This document shows, piece after piece, positions 1 to 6,815 of a stretch of DNA of 64,000 bases (its first letter is position 1; the number at the start of each line of letters is the position of its first letter). The position numbers and the translations under genes were made by a program. This DNA comes from Planococcus donghaensis MPA1U2 (lineage in GTDB: Bacteria; Bacillota; Bacilli; Bacillales_A; Planococcaceae). The notes beneath the pieces were generated by a model, which did no database searches, was not told where the DNA came from, and was given only the letters and a program-made list of their open reading frames with translations. The DNA is taken from assembly GCF_000189395.1 (NCBI RefSeq), contig NZ_AEPB01000015.1:79547-143546 (forward strand), written 5' to 3'.

Positions 1-350
1 TTGTTTGGACGGTAAGTACCATCTGGATAACCATTGATTAACTTTGCTGTTGCTGCGGCTGCGATATATCCACTTGCTTGATGGGAAGCGGGGACATCTG
101 AAAAATTTGTTGCGCGCTGTTTACTATCGAATCCCTTTAAACGGCCAATCATAATAACTGCTTCTGCACGTGTCACGCCTACATCAGGGCGCATCGTACC
201 ATCGGGGTATCCTCTTAGCACATCGCGGTTAATGAGATAATTGATTTCGTCGTAAAACGGATGAGCTTTTGGTAAATCAGAAGCTGCGGCAACAGGAAAT
301 GCTAACGACAAAGTTAAGGTGAAACAAAGTATGGCCAATACCTTTTTCAA
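1..350 (-). CDS. SLH-domain surface protein, N-terminal part (runs off the window)
   Basis: Reading the minus strand from a TTG at 350 gives at least 116 open codons that continue past base 1. The start is preceded by GGAGGA about eight bases upstream. Residues 1-22 form a signal peptide (KK, a hydrophobic core, then an Ala-rich end). After this come repeated S-layer-homology signatures: a segment with RGYPDGTMRPD followed by VTRAEAVIMIGR, and a second with INGYPDGTYRP. SLH domains bind secondary cell-wall polymers and anchor exported proteins. The functional domain, if there is one, lies outside the window. Family assignment is firm; specific role is unknown. Confidence 0.85.
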   Translation of the reverse strand, partial: MKKVLAILCFTLTLSLAFPVAAASDLPKAHPFYDEINYLINRDVLRGYPDGTMRPDVGVTRAEAVIMIGRLKGFDSKQRATNFSDVPASHQASGYIAAAATAKLINGYPDGTYRPN

Positions 351-560
351 CTTGCTCACTCCTCCACGTTCGATTCACAGCCTTTAGCAACGAAGGTCGT
401 TTTCAACTAGAGTGGCAGCAGTAGCAACTATTCTTTATTGTATACATACCCATATTTTGGGAAGAGTAACAGAGAAACTTTAAAGAAAGCAGTTTTCGGA
501 AAGAGAAATTTTTCTAGGGAATAATTTGTTTGTGTCCACTGAATTTTGTTGAATTAACTT

Positions 561-574
561 TTATCTAGAGATAA
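561..574. promoter_or_regulatory. Short inverted repeat upstream of the Abi gene
   Basis: TTATCT-AG-AGATAA is a perfect hexamer inverted repeat about 50 bases before the start of the Abi-family gene, in the only upstream space that gene has. It could be a repressor or autoregulation site. No convincing sigma-A promoter overlaps it and no regulator gene is adjacent, so this is only a candidate. Confidence 0.25.
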
Positions 575-622
575 GTATTTATTAAAAGTACTGCTTCACT
601 TACAGTTAGTAATAAGAAGAAT

Positions 623-1591
623 ATGCAAAGGATGAGAAATGTGAAAGATTTTGCTACTCACGAAGAGCAGCTAGAAATACTAGAGAAACGTGGTTTGAAA
701 ATAACTGATAAAATTGCAGCAACACGAATTTTATCGCGCGAAAATTATTATGCGTTAATCGATGGCTACAAAGAACCTTTTCTTGAACACGATATTCAGG
801 TAAACCCGTATGGTTTAGAACGTTATCAAAAAGAGACTGAGTTTAATCACATTTATGCGTTGCATCGTTTTGATCGAGATTTACGAATGTTAGTATTAAA
901 TGAACTATTAAAGTTCGAAAAAAATATAAAGTCGAAGTTAGCTTATCGCTTTTCTGAAAAATTTAAAGAAGCAGGTAGTTTTCTAGAGCCAGGCAATTAT
1001 AGTGAAGATAACCAATATCATCATGAACGAGATCGAATTATATCGACACTTGCCAACTTAATCAAAAGCCATAAAAAACGCGACAAAGTAAGATATCCAG
1101 CCATTCGAGAGTTTTACGATAAACACAAAGATGTACCGCTTTGGGTTTTAGTTAACTTTTTATCGCTTGGTCAGATTACACATTTTTATACGGTTATTGA
1201 TGAACAATTGCGTGAGCAAATTGCCAGTGATTTTGCTCAGGAATACAGCGAACAATACGAGTCGATGACTTTGAAAGCGACGGAGTTAGACGCTATTTTG
1301 CGCATTGTTTTTCCATATCGCAATAAATCAGCTCATGAAGAAATACTATACCGTTATCACCTAACACACCCGATAGAACTAGATGCATTAGAGACGCGAT
1401 TGAAGATGGACAAAGGCAGCTTAAGTGGTGCTACAGTTTTTTCATTGCTATCACTAGTCAAACTGACATCAACAAAAGGTGATTACGATCAGTTTTCACA
1501 AAAGCTAAGTCAATTAATCCAAGAACTTGAAGCGTCCGTTCAGACAAGAGCATTTACAAAAATTATGAAAGATGCTGGATTTAATAGATAA
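623..1591 (+). CDS. Abi family protein (Abi_2 / AbiD-AbiF-like, HEPN)
   Basis: A 322-residue protein of the Abi_2 family, whose founding members are lactococcal phage abortive-infection proteins. The N-terminus has the family pattern (HEEQLEILEKRGL, then SRENYYALIDGYKEPF). The motif RNKSAH at about R233-H238 fits the R-x4-H active-site motif of HEPN ribonucleases. By family it would be an RNA-targeting toxin triggered by infection, but many chromosomal copies are untested. It stands alone, with no partner antitoxin next to it. The ATG at 623 follows AAGAAG; a second ATG at 632 follows AAAGGA and is also possible. Cytoplasmic, with no membrane segments. Confidence 0.8.
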   Translation: MQRMRNVKDFATHEEQLEILEKRGLKITDKIAATRILSRENYYALIDGYKEPFLEHDIQVNPYGLERYQKETEFNHIYALHRFDRDLRMLVLNELLKFEKNIKSKLAYRFSEKFKEAGSFLEPGNYSEDNQYHHERDRIISTLANLIKSHKKRDKVRYPAIREFYDKHKDVPLWVLVNFLSLGQITHFYTVIDEQLREQIASDFAQEYSEQYESMTLKATELDAILRIVFPYRNKSAHEEILYRYHLTHPIELDALETRLKMDKGSLSGATVFSLLSLVKLTSTKGDYDQFSQKLSQLIQELEASVQTRAFTKIMKDAGFNR

Positions 1592-1608
1592 TCAGAAAGG
1601 GGACGCTA

Positions 1609-2148
1609 ATGAAGTATGTGGCATTGTTGCGAGGCATTAATGTAGGTGGAAAAAACAAAGTAGAAATGAAAAAGCTAAAACAAGTATTTGAAGAAGCGGA
1701 CATGACGAAAGTTACTACGTATATCAATTCTGGAAATGTCGTTTTTACTTCAACAATCCATTCGAAAGAAACTGTAGCAAAAATTTTAGGAAAAGCGATT
1801 CTTAGTCATTTTGATTTGCAGATTCACGTATTAATCTATAGCTCAGCGGAGTTTCTTGAAATTGCACAATCGGTTCCAAAAAACTGGTCAAACGATCAAC
1901 ACATGAAAAGCGATGTATTGTTTTTATGGCAAGATGTAGACGACGAATCAGTAGTAAATCAACTAACCATCAAACCGGACATTGACCGTGTCAAATACGT
2001 ACCGGGGGCAATTCTTTGGTCGGTTGATAAAGATTTGGTTACAAAGAGTGGGTTAAGCAAAATCGTAGGAACGGCTCTTTACCGGCGTATAACAGTTCGT
2101 AATGTAAATACGGTGAGAAAACTCGCGGCGTTATTAGCAAGCACATGA
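1609..2148 (+). CDS. DUF1697 family protein
   Basis: 179 residues matching DUF1697 closely: it begins YVALLRGINVGGKNKVEMKKL, shortened here as LRGINVGGKNKV, and has the TYINSGNVVF strand typical of the family. Members are small cytoplasmic proteins of unknown function. The gene lies 17 bases after the Abi-family stop with an AGAAAGGGG ribosome binding site, so the two may be co-transcribed, and it is followed by a strong terminator. Nothing in the sequence indicates a substrate. The family call is confident; no function is claimed. Confidence 0.85.
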   Translation: MKYVALLRGINVGGKNKVEMKKLKQVFEEADMTKVTTYINSGNVVFTSTIHSKETVAKILGKAILSHFDLQIHVLIYSSAEFLEIAQSVPKNWSNDQHMKSDVLFLWQDVDDESVVNQLTIKPDIDRVKYVPGAILWSVDKDLVTKSGLSKIVGTALYRRITVRNVNTVRKLAALLAST

Positions 2149-2187
2149 AAATCCCGACTTCTATTGGAAAAGAAGTCGGGATTTTTT
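2149..2187. terminator. Bidirectional intrinsic terminator (DUF1697 / mug)
   Basis: AATCCCGACTTC and GAAGTCGGGATT form a 12-bp stem with an 8-base loop. T7 follows on the plus strand and a four-T run on the minus strand. It lies between two convergent genes and can serve both. Confidence 0.9.
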
Positions 2188-2693
2188 TAACGATAATTAT
2201 TCAAACCACTATAAATCTCGACAATGTCATGCAATTTCATCCGTACTAAACCGCTCGATGAAGGTGCAACATATTCAATAACACCTGGGACAACTGAATG
2301 TTGTTGGACGCCCCATGATACGGATTTTCTTTTACTAAATTGCTGATATACGCCTTTGCCAACAAAACAAACAGCTTTTGGACGAAACTGCCTAATTTTT
2401 TCTTTTAGCAATTTGGCACCTTCTGCGTATTCGTCTTTAGAAATTTCCGCTGCTTCTTTAGTTGGGCGTGCCACAATATTCGTTAAACCAAAACCCAGTT
2501 TTAGCAGTTCACGATTTTCTTCAGGTCGGTATTTCCGAGGAGTTAATCCAGCTTCATAGAGGATTTTCCAAAACCGGTTGTTTGGATTAGCGTAGTGAAA
2601 GCCGGTTTCAGAAGAGCGGATGCTCGGATTAAATCCGACAAACAAGATGTTCAAGTCTTTTTGCAAATGATCAGGAATCGGCTCTAGTTGCAA
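2187..2693 (-). CDS. mug: G/U mismatch-specific uracil-DNA glycosylase (Mug/TDG type)
   Basis: 168 residues of the uracil-DNA glycosylase superfamily, mismatch-specific branch. Motif 1, FVGFNPSIRSSETG (residues about 18-31), carries the active-site Asn of the GxNPS motif. The later VAPSSSGLVR segment is the counterpart of the NPSGL loop that inserts into DNA. It would remove uracil or ethenocytosine mispaired with G in base-excision repair. Start is a TTG nine bases after GGGGG. It lies 15 bases downstream of the TM2 gene, probably in one operon. Confidence 0.9.
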   Translation of the reverse strand: MQLEPIPDHLQKDLNILFVGFNPSIRSSETGFHYANPNNRFWKILYEAGLTPRKYRPEENRELLKLGFGLTNIVARPTKEAAEISKDEYAEGAKLLKEKIRQFRPKAVCFVGKGVYQQFSKRKSVSWGVQQHSVVPGVIEYVAPSSSGLVRMKLHDIVEIYSGLNNYR

Positions 2694-2708
2694 AGTATAA
2701 AGCCCCCT

Positions 2709-2915
2709 TTAGCGTCTGCCGTGTTTTTCTTGAAAGCTTTCTTCAGATTGCAGAAGATATAAAATCCCTTCTATCAATCCAATAACTGCGGGTATCCCTG
2801 TCCAAAAGAACAGTAAGTAGAGAATACCCATACCCGGTTTGCCTAAATAAAATTTATGTGCCCCAAAATCTCCAAGAAATATGCCGAGTAGTCCGGCTGC
2901 TAATTTGCTTTTCAT
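2709..2915 (-). CDS. TM2 domain-containing small membrane protein
   Basis: 68 residues with two membrane helices joined by a short turn. The TM2 signature is clear: LGIFLGDFGAHKFYLGK, then a GMGILYLLF helix and IPAVIGLIEGI. TM2 proteins are widespread small membrane proteins of unknown role. ATG start at 2915 after GGATGAGG. First gene of a likely two-gene unit with mug. Confidence 0.85.
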   Translation of the reverse strand: MKSKLAAGLLGIFLGDFGAHKFYLGKPGMGILYLLFFWTGIPAVIGLIEGILYLLQSEESFQEKHGRR

Positions 2916-3091
2916 TATTCCTCATCCTTTCGCTTCTATTCTAGTCTATTCCCTCTTTCGCAAATTTTAATGATAAAAATTAATATTGTTTCACTGCTTC
3001 CAACATACCCATTATTATTTAAGTATCACTAATAATTAACAATGGATATTTTTAGGTAGGGTAATTAGTCATAATTCATGCTTTTAAAAAA

Positions 3092-3105
3092 TGAAACCGT
3101 TATCA
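3092..3105 (+). promoter_or_regulatory. cre box (CcpA operator), full consensus match
   Basis: TGAAACCGTTATCA matches every fixed position of the cre consensus TGWAANCGNTNWCA used by CcpA for carbon catabolite control. It lies 307 bases before the alpha-glucosidase start and just before a TATAAA sequence at 3108. Its position in a carbohydrate-gene leader supports repression of that gene by preferred sugars. The distance is long, so it may overlap a second, more distant promoter. Confidence 0.6.
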
Positions 3106-3233
3106 TTTATAAAACTTTAAAATATTAAGAGAATTTAGGTTTTATTGTTGTTATAGCGGTTATACTGAAAGATATTAAAACGGAAGAAGGTGGTCACATC
3201 ATCTAAAGTCCATAAAAATTTCGGTTTATTGTC

Positions 3234-3263
3234 TTGGTAATTTTTTGCGATTTCTGCTACACT
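3234..3263 (+). promoter_or_regulatory. Possible sigma-A promoter for the alpha-glucosidase
   Basis: TTGGTA (3234-3239), an 18-base gap, then an extended -10 TGC-TACACT (3255-3263). The -10 and its TG extension are reasonable and the -35 is weak. It would give a leader of about 140 bases. Confidence 0.4.
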
Positions 3264-3411
3264 ATCAACTTGAAATTAATTTTCTGAAAAAATGTTGCTG
3301 GATGTTGGAATAGATAAAAGTTGAAATAGACACTCGAAGGTTTTCAGATTTAATTTGCTGGTAAGGCGGTTTAATCGGAAGGGTGCCTGGGGTCTTTGTG
3401 AGGGATGAGTT

Positions 3412-5025
3412 ATGAGTAGAAAATGGTGGAAAGAAGCAGTTGCCTACCAAGTGTATCCAAGAAGTTTTAAGGATTCGAATAATGATGGTGTGGGCGATAT
3501 AAATGGTGTGACGAGTAAGTTGGATTATTTGAAAGATCTCGGGATTGATGTAATTTGGATTTGCCCAATGTACAAATCGCCGAATGACGATAATGGTTAC
3601 GACATCAGTGATTATCAAGACATTATGAATGAGTTTGGAACAATGGAAGATTTTGATCGTTTGCTTGAAGAAGTCCATGCCCGTGAGATGAAGTTAATCA
3701 TCGACTTGGTAATCAATCATACAAGTGATGAACACCCGTGGTTTATGGAGTCACGCGCTTCAAAAGAAAACGACAAACGCGATTGGTATATTTGGAGCGA
3801 TGAGCCAACCAATTGGGAAAGTATTTTTGGTGGTTCAGCATGGGAGTACGATCAAGAAACCAAACAATATTATTTGCATTTATTTTCTAAAAAGCAACCA
3901 GATTTAAATTGGGAAAATCCAGAAGTGCGAAAAGCATTGTACGATATGGTCAATTGGTGGCTCGACAAAGGAATCGACGGCTTCCGTGTAGATGCCATTA
4001 GTCACATTAAAAAAGAGTTGAGCGATGTGGTGGACCCTGAACAAAACCTATATGTTCCAGCTTGGGAAAAAATGATGAATGTTAAAGGCATTCAGCCATT
4101 GCTTGCGGAACTACGTGACGAGACATTTGCGAAACATGACATCATGACAGTTGGCGAAGCAAATGGCGTTCAAGCAACTGACATTGACGAGTGGATTTCC
4201 GAGGATAATGGGAAATTCAATATGGTGTTTCAGTTTGAAAGTATGAGCTTATGGGATACAGATTCGACAACTGGGATCGATGTTCCGAAGTTAAAAGAAG
4301 TATTGACCAAATGGCAAAAAGCTGTCGAAGGTCACGGCTGGAACGCGTTATTTGTTGAAAATCATGACAAACCACGTATTGTTTCTTCGTGGGGGAACGA
4401 TCAACAATATTGGCGGGAAAGCGCGACCGCGATTGCCTGCATGTACTTTTTCATGCAAGGGACACCGTTTATTTATCAAGGACAAGAAATCGGTATGACC
4501 AATGCACCGTTTGATGAACTTGATCATTACAATGATATCCAAACCCATAGCCTTTACCACTTTAATCGTTCAGAAGGCATGGAACATGATGATGTAATGA
4601 CTATCATCAAAGCGCAAAGTCGTGACCACTCACGAACGCCGATGCAATGGGACGCCAGCCCGAACGCTGGATTCTCGGATGCGGAACCGTGGTTACGCAC
4701 TAATCCAAATTACGAAGAAATCAATGTAGCAGCACAGCTTCGCGATCCGCATTCGATTCTCTGGTTTTACCGCAAGATGATTTGGCTACGCAAGCAGCAT
4801 GATGTTCTTATTTACGGAAACTATGAACTCCAAGACGTGGGGCATGAATCGATTTATGCGTATACGCGTACGAACGAAGAAAAAACAATATTGGTTATCA
4901 CCAATTTGACAGAGTATCCATGTTACTGGGATGAACCGGAATCTGCAAACTGCATATTACAAAATTATCAGCAACTTGATCCGAAACAGCTGCTTCCTTT
5001 TGAAGCACGCGTGTACGAATTGTAA
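3412..5025 (+). CDS. Alpha-glucosidase / oligo-1,6-glucosidase (GH13)
   Basis: 537 residues, the usual length for cytoplasmic GH13 oligo-1,6-glucosidases and alpha-glucosidases such as MalL. The four conserved regions are visible: DLVINHTSDEHPWF (region I), GFRVDAISHIKK with the Asp nucleophile (II), MTVGEANG with the acid/base Glu (III) and FVENHDKPR with the stabilising Asp (IV). There is no signal peptide, so it acts inside the cell on imported maltose, isomaltose-type oligosaccharides or sucrose. The Val after the region-II Asp-containing GFRVDA cannot by itself define linkage preference. The gene is alone, without a sugar transporter beside it. A consensus cre upstream suggests CcpA control. 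Trehalose-6-phosphate hydrolase is a less likely alternative. Confidence 0.88.
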   Translation: MSRKWWKEAVAYQVYPRSFKDSNNDGVGDINGVTSKLDYLKDLGIDVIWICPMYKSPNDDNGYDISDYQDIMNEFGTMEDFDRLLEEVHAREMKLIIDLVINHTSDEHPWFMESRASKENDKRDWYIWSDEPTNWESIFGGSAWEYDQETKQYYLHLFSKKQPDLNWENPEVRKALYDMVNWWLDKGIDGFRVDAISHIKKELSDVVDPEQNLYVPAWEKMMNVKGIQPLLAELRDETFAKHDIMTVGEANGVQATDIDEWISEDNGKFNMVFQFESMSLWDTDSTTGIDVPKLKEVLTKWQKAVEGHGWNALFVENHDKPRIVSSWGNDQQYWRESATAIACMYFFMQGTPFIYQGQEIGMTNAPFDELDHYNDIQTHSLYHFNRSEGMEHDDVMTIIKAQSRDHSRTPMQWDASPNAGFSDAEPWLRTNPNYEEINVAAQLRDPHSILWFYRKMIWLRKQHDVLIYGNYELQDVGHESIYAYTRTNEEKTILVITNLTEYPCYWDEPESANCILQNYQQLDPKQLLPFEARVYEL

Positions 5026-5030
5026 AAATA

Positions 5031-5067
5031 AAATCTCCTTGTGCTCTTGAGCACGAGGAGATTTTTT
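5031..5067 (+). terminator. Terminator after the alpha-glucosidase
   Basis: A long stem built from AATCTCCT and GTGCTC with their complements, a two-base loop, then six T residues. It follows the stop codon by a few bases. Confidence 0.9.
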
Positions 5068-5093
5068 GTGTAAACAGGCTTAATTTTGTAATT

Positions 5094-5219
5094 TGCAAAC
5101 AAACCTCGCTATGGCGCAAACAAACTCACAGATAGCGCAAATAAAATCCGATATCCCGCAAACAAACGATCCGACACCGCAAATAAACCCCATCATCCCG
5201 CAAGCAAACGCAAATCTAG
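5094..5219. repeat. Six-unit array with exact 21-nt period (CGCAAAYAAA units)
   Basis: Units begin at 5094, 5115, 5136, 5157, 5178 and 5199, exactly 21 bases apart. Each starts with a near-constant CGCAAAYAAA (first unit TGCAAACAAA, last CGCAAGCAAA). The remaining 11 bases differ in every unit. Because 21 is a multiple of three, a frame stays open as seven-residue repeats from ATG 5111 to TGA 5222, but there is no ribosome binding site. It sits between a terminator and a small-RNA terminator. A second array with the same period but another constant half lies at 61964-62068. Function unknown. Confidence 0.8.
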
Positions 5220-5263
5220 CTTGATTAGTCCTTGTGTAATCAAAAAAATCGCATCAAAAAGAC

Positions 5264-5300
5264 AGAAAAAACCCACCTTGCCCGAGGGCAAGGTGGGTTT
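5264..5300 (-). terminator. Terminator of the small RNA
   Basis: ACCCACCTTGCCC and GGGCAAGGTGGGT form a perfect 13-bp stem with a two-base gap in the loop, extended by A-T pairs. On the minus strand it runs into T residues, while the plus side has only three, so it acts for the minus-strand RNA. Confidence 0.85.
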
Positions 5301-5386
5301 CGATAGTTTGCGGCGTTCCAAGCCACGCTCCACAACGTGTTCCTAAAAGGAGTGCTTGTCCGTCTTACGCAAACGAGCTCATCGCG
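5264..5386 (-). ncRNA. Unassigned structured small RNA, about 120 nt
   Basis: On the minus strand a good sigma-A promoter is followed after about 120 bases by a strong intrinsic terminator, with no reading frame of note between. The body can fold: GTTTGCG pairs with CGCAAAC, inside it CAAGC pairs with GCTTG, and inside that CTCC pairs with GGAG, giving a rod with internal loops. I compared it by eye with 6S, SRP, tmRNA, RNase P and common riboswitch motifs and could not assign it; a diverged 6S-like RNA is not excluded. Exact ends are estimates from promoter and terminator positions. Confidence 0.6.
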
Positions 5387-5392
5387 TAGTTA

Positions 5393-5421
5393 ACAATAGA
5401 GTATTTGCTGCGATAAGTCAA
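5393..5421 (-). promoter_or_regulatory. Sigma-A promoter of the small RNA
   Basis: Minus strand: TTGACT (5421-5416), a 17-base spacer, TATTGT (5398-5393). The optimal spacing and five of six -35 matches make this one of the best promoters in the window. Transcription should begin near 5386. Confidence 0.7.
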
Positions 5422-5649
5422 CTTGTGGAATTTAAGATGTGTTTACACTTCAATAATTACTCATGAGAAAAAGTTAGAAAAATAAATGAATTACATAAAT
5501 AAGATGTATTTCATTGGGAAAAAGGTAATTCAGGACCTTTAAAATCTTTAAAAACGAACTATTTTACATTTAATATAATTAAATGTTCGTAAATGGGTTG
5601 ACCGATTTTTTTCGCTTTGTTATAGTTGCCAAGTGATAAACATTATATC

Positions 5650-5817
5650 GCTCGTATATATTCGGTAATATGGTCCGAATGTTTCTACCAGGTTCCCTTT
5701 AAAGAACCGGACTACGAGCTAAAGTTTTAATTGTTTGGCGTGTGTAGACTCTCCGACTCAATTTATGCTTTGGCTCCAAAGGTCCGACTGGTAGAAACTG
5801 GTCCTGGACCTTTTTTT
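5650..5817 (+). ncRNA. Purine riboswitch, guanine class, with transcription terminator
   Basis: P1 pairs GCTCGTA (5650-5656) with TACGAGC (5713-5719). P2 is TTCGG/CCGAA with the conserved TAATATGG-type loop, J2/3 is GTTTCTACC, and P3 is GGTTC/GAACC with a CCTTTAAA loop. The specificity base before TACGAG is C (5712, in GGACTACGAG), which marks guanine/hypoxanthine rather than adenine aptamers. Downstream, CTGGTAGAAAC (5788-5798) is an exact complement of aptamer bases 5681-5691 and would form the antiterminator. AGGTCC...GGACCT followed by T7 forms the terminator. Ligand binding should switch the next gene off. Confidence 0.93.
5779..5817 (+). terminator. Riboswitch-controlled terminator
   Basis: AAGGTCC (5779-5785) pairs with GGACCTT (5806-5812), followed by a T run. 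Its loop contains the 11 bases that can instead pair with the aptamer, so terminator and antiterminator compete. Confidence 0.75.
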
Positions 5818-5860
5818 GGTCCAATTGCCGAATTGAGCATACATCTAGGAGGAAATTCAC

Positions 5861-6760
5861 ATGACAAAAATGAAAACAGCTATTAGCAAGCAACTGCTAG
5901 TATCCATGATGGCCATGCTGGTATTAATCGTATTGGCGGGATGCAGTTCAGCAACTGAATCGAGCGAAACAGAAAAAGACAAAGAAGAAACAAAGCGCCC
6001 AATTCTTATTCAAGGTCCAATGCCAATCGAAGCTGAAAAGTTCGCAGAGCGTTTGGAAAATGTTGAAATAGAAGAATCAGGATCTACATACGAATTTTAT
6101 ATCGGTACAGTAAACGATTATCCTGTTATTGTTTCAAAAACAGGTAAAGGGATGGAAAATACAGCAGCTGCAACAGCAATTGCGATTGAAAAATACAACC
6201 CTGCTGCTATCATCAACCAAGGTACGTCTGGCGGACATGATCCAGAGTTAAACGTTTTTGATATCGTCATCGGTGAACGCACAGTTAATATCGGTTCGAT
6301 GAAAACAGCAGACCGTGGAGAAGGTGAAGGCATTGAAGCAACAGAGTGGAAGCCAATGGATGTTATGGCTTCTGAAGGAAGTGCTGGAGAAGATCCAAAT
6401 GCTGAAAAAGCGCGTTATTATGATGCAGATCCTGAGCTATTAGCGGCAGCCATCAAGGTAAAAGACAGCTATACACAAGGAAAAGTAGTTGAAGGAACGA
6501 TCGGTTCAGCTGACGTTTGGAATAACGAAGTCGATCGCATTAATTGGTTCCATGAAAACTTTGAAACTTCTGTTGAAGAAATGGAATCAGCGTCATCTGC
6601 AATGATTTCAAAAGCATACGATGTGCCGTTTTTAGCAATTCGTATTCTATCAAACAACAAAACAAACGACGGCGCGTATAATCCAGACACTGCTGCTGCC
6701 AATCAAGAATATGTATATGAAGTTGTAAAAGAATATATTACTACTTTAGAAAGTAAATAA
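5861..6760 (+). CDS. Secreted purine-nucleosidase-like lipoprotein (MTAN/PNP superfamily)
   Basis: 299 residues. A lipoprotein signal with LAGC (Cys28) anchors it outside the membrane, followed by an acidic linker and a nucleoside phosphorylase/hydrolase domain resembling MTA/SAH nucleosidase. Visible landmarks are GPMPIE (Glu57, counterpart of the catalytic base Glu), NQGTSGG (119-125), the ribose-binding EMES (240-243) and RILSNN (261-266). In MTA/SAH nucleosidases the last segment is S-D with the catalytic Asp; here it is S264-N265. In trimeric PNPs an Asn at the purine-contact site favours 6-oxopurines, so guanosine or inosine is a reasonable inferred substrate and agrees with the guanine riboswitch upstream. 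Ribosome binding site TAGGAGG precedes ATG 5861. Confidence 0.8.
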   Translation: MTKMKTAISKQLLVSMMAMLVLIVLAGCSSATESSETEKDKEETKRPILIQGPMPIEAEKFAERLENVEIEESGSTYEFYIGTVNDYPVIVSKTGKGMENTAAATAIAIEKYNPAAIINQGTSGGHDPELNVFDIVIGERTVNIGSMKTADRGEGEGIEATEWKPMDVMASEGSAGEDPNAEKARYYDADPELLAAAIKVKDSYTQGKVVEGTIGSADVWNNEVDRINWFHENFETSVEEMESASSAMISKAYDVPFLAIRILSNNKTNDGAYNPDTAAANQEYVYEVVKEYITTLESK

Positions 6761-6772
6761 ATACACTAAAAT

Positions 6773-6815
6773 AAAAAGCATTCTCACTCCAACATAAGAG
6801 TGAGAATGCTTTTTC
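6773..6815. terminator. Bidirectional terminator
   Basis: AAAAAGCATTCTCACTC and GAGTGAGAATGCTTTTT form a 17-bp stem with an 8-base loop between convergent genes, with A and T tracts giving tails both ways. Confidence 0.92.

Larger units (their letters stand above)
2916..3411. other. Gene-free regulatory stretch upstream of the alpha-glucosidase
   Basis: About 500 A+T-rich bases between divergent genes. I see no credible gene. It contains a consensus cre box at 3092-3105 and a possible extended -10 promoter at 3234-3263, both listed separately. Open frames here on the minus strand overlap the alpha-glucosidase in antisense and are not believed. Confidence 0.6.
5026..5860. other. 835-base gene-free stretch rich in RNA signals
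   Basis: In order it holds the alpha-glucosidase terminator, a six-unit 21-nt periodic repeat, a minus-strand small RNA with promoter and terminator, about 190 bases of plain A+T-rich sequence (5430-5640), and a purine riboswitch leading into the next gene. Each is listed separately. A 37-codon open frame through the repeat (ATG 5111) has no ribosome binding site. Confidence 0.7.

Noticed and set aside
3265-3678. 137-codon open frame on the minus strand over the start of the alpha-glucosidase
   Set aside because: It runs antisense through a well-conserved GH13 start and promoter region, has no ribosome binding site and low-complexity content.
5094-5219. CRISPR array
   Set aside because: The regular spacing looks CRISPR-like, but repeats of about 10 bases and spacers of 11 are far too short and no cas gene is present.
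5111-5224. 37-codon plus-strand frame through the CGCAAAYAAA array
   Set aside because: No ribosome binding site before ATG 5111, and the frame is kept open by the repeat period.
5264-5386. 6S, SRP, tmRNA or RNase P RNA
   Set aside because: No SRP GGAAGGAAGCAG-type loop, no tRNA-like ends and far too short for RNase P; 6S-like folding was considered but the long rod with one large central bubble is not evident. Left unassigned.
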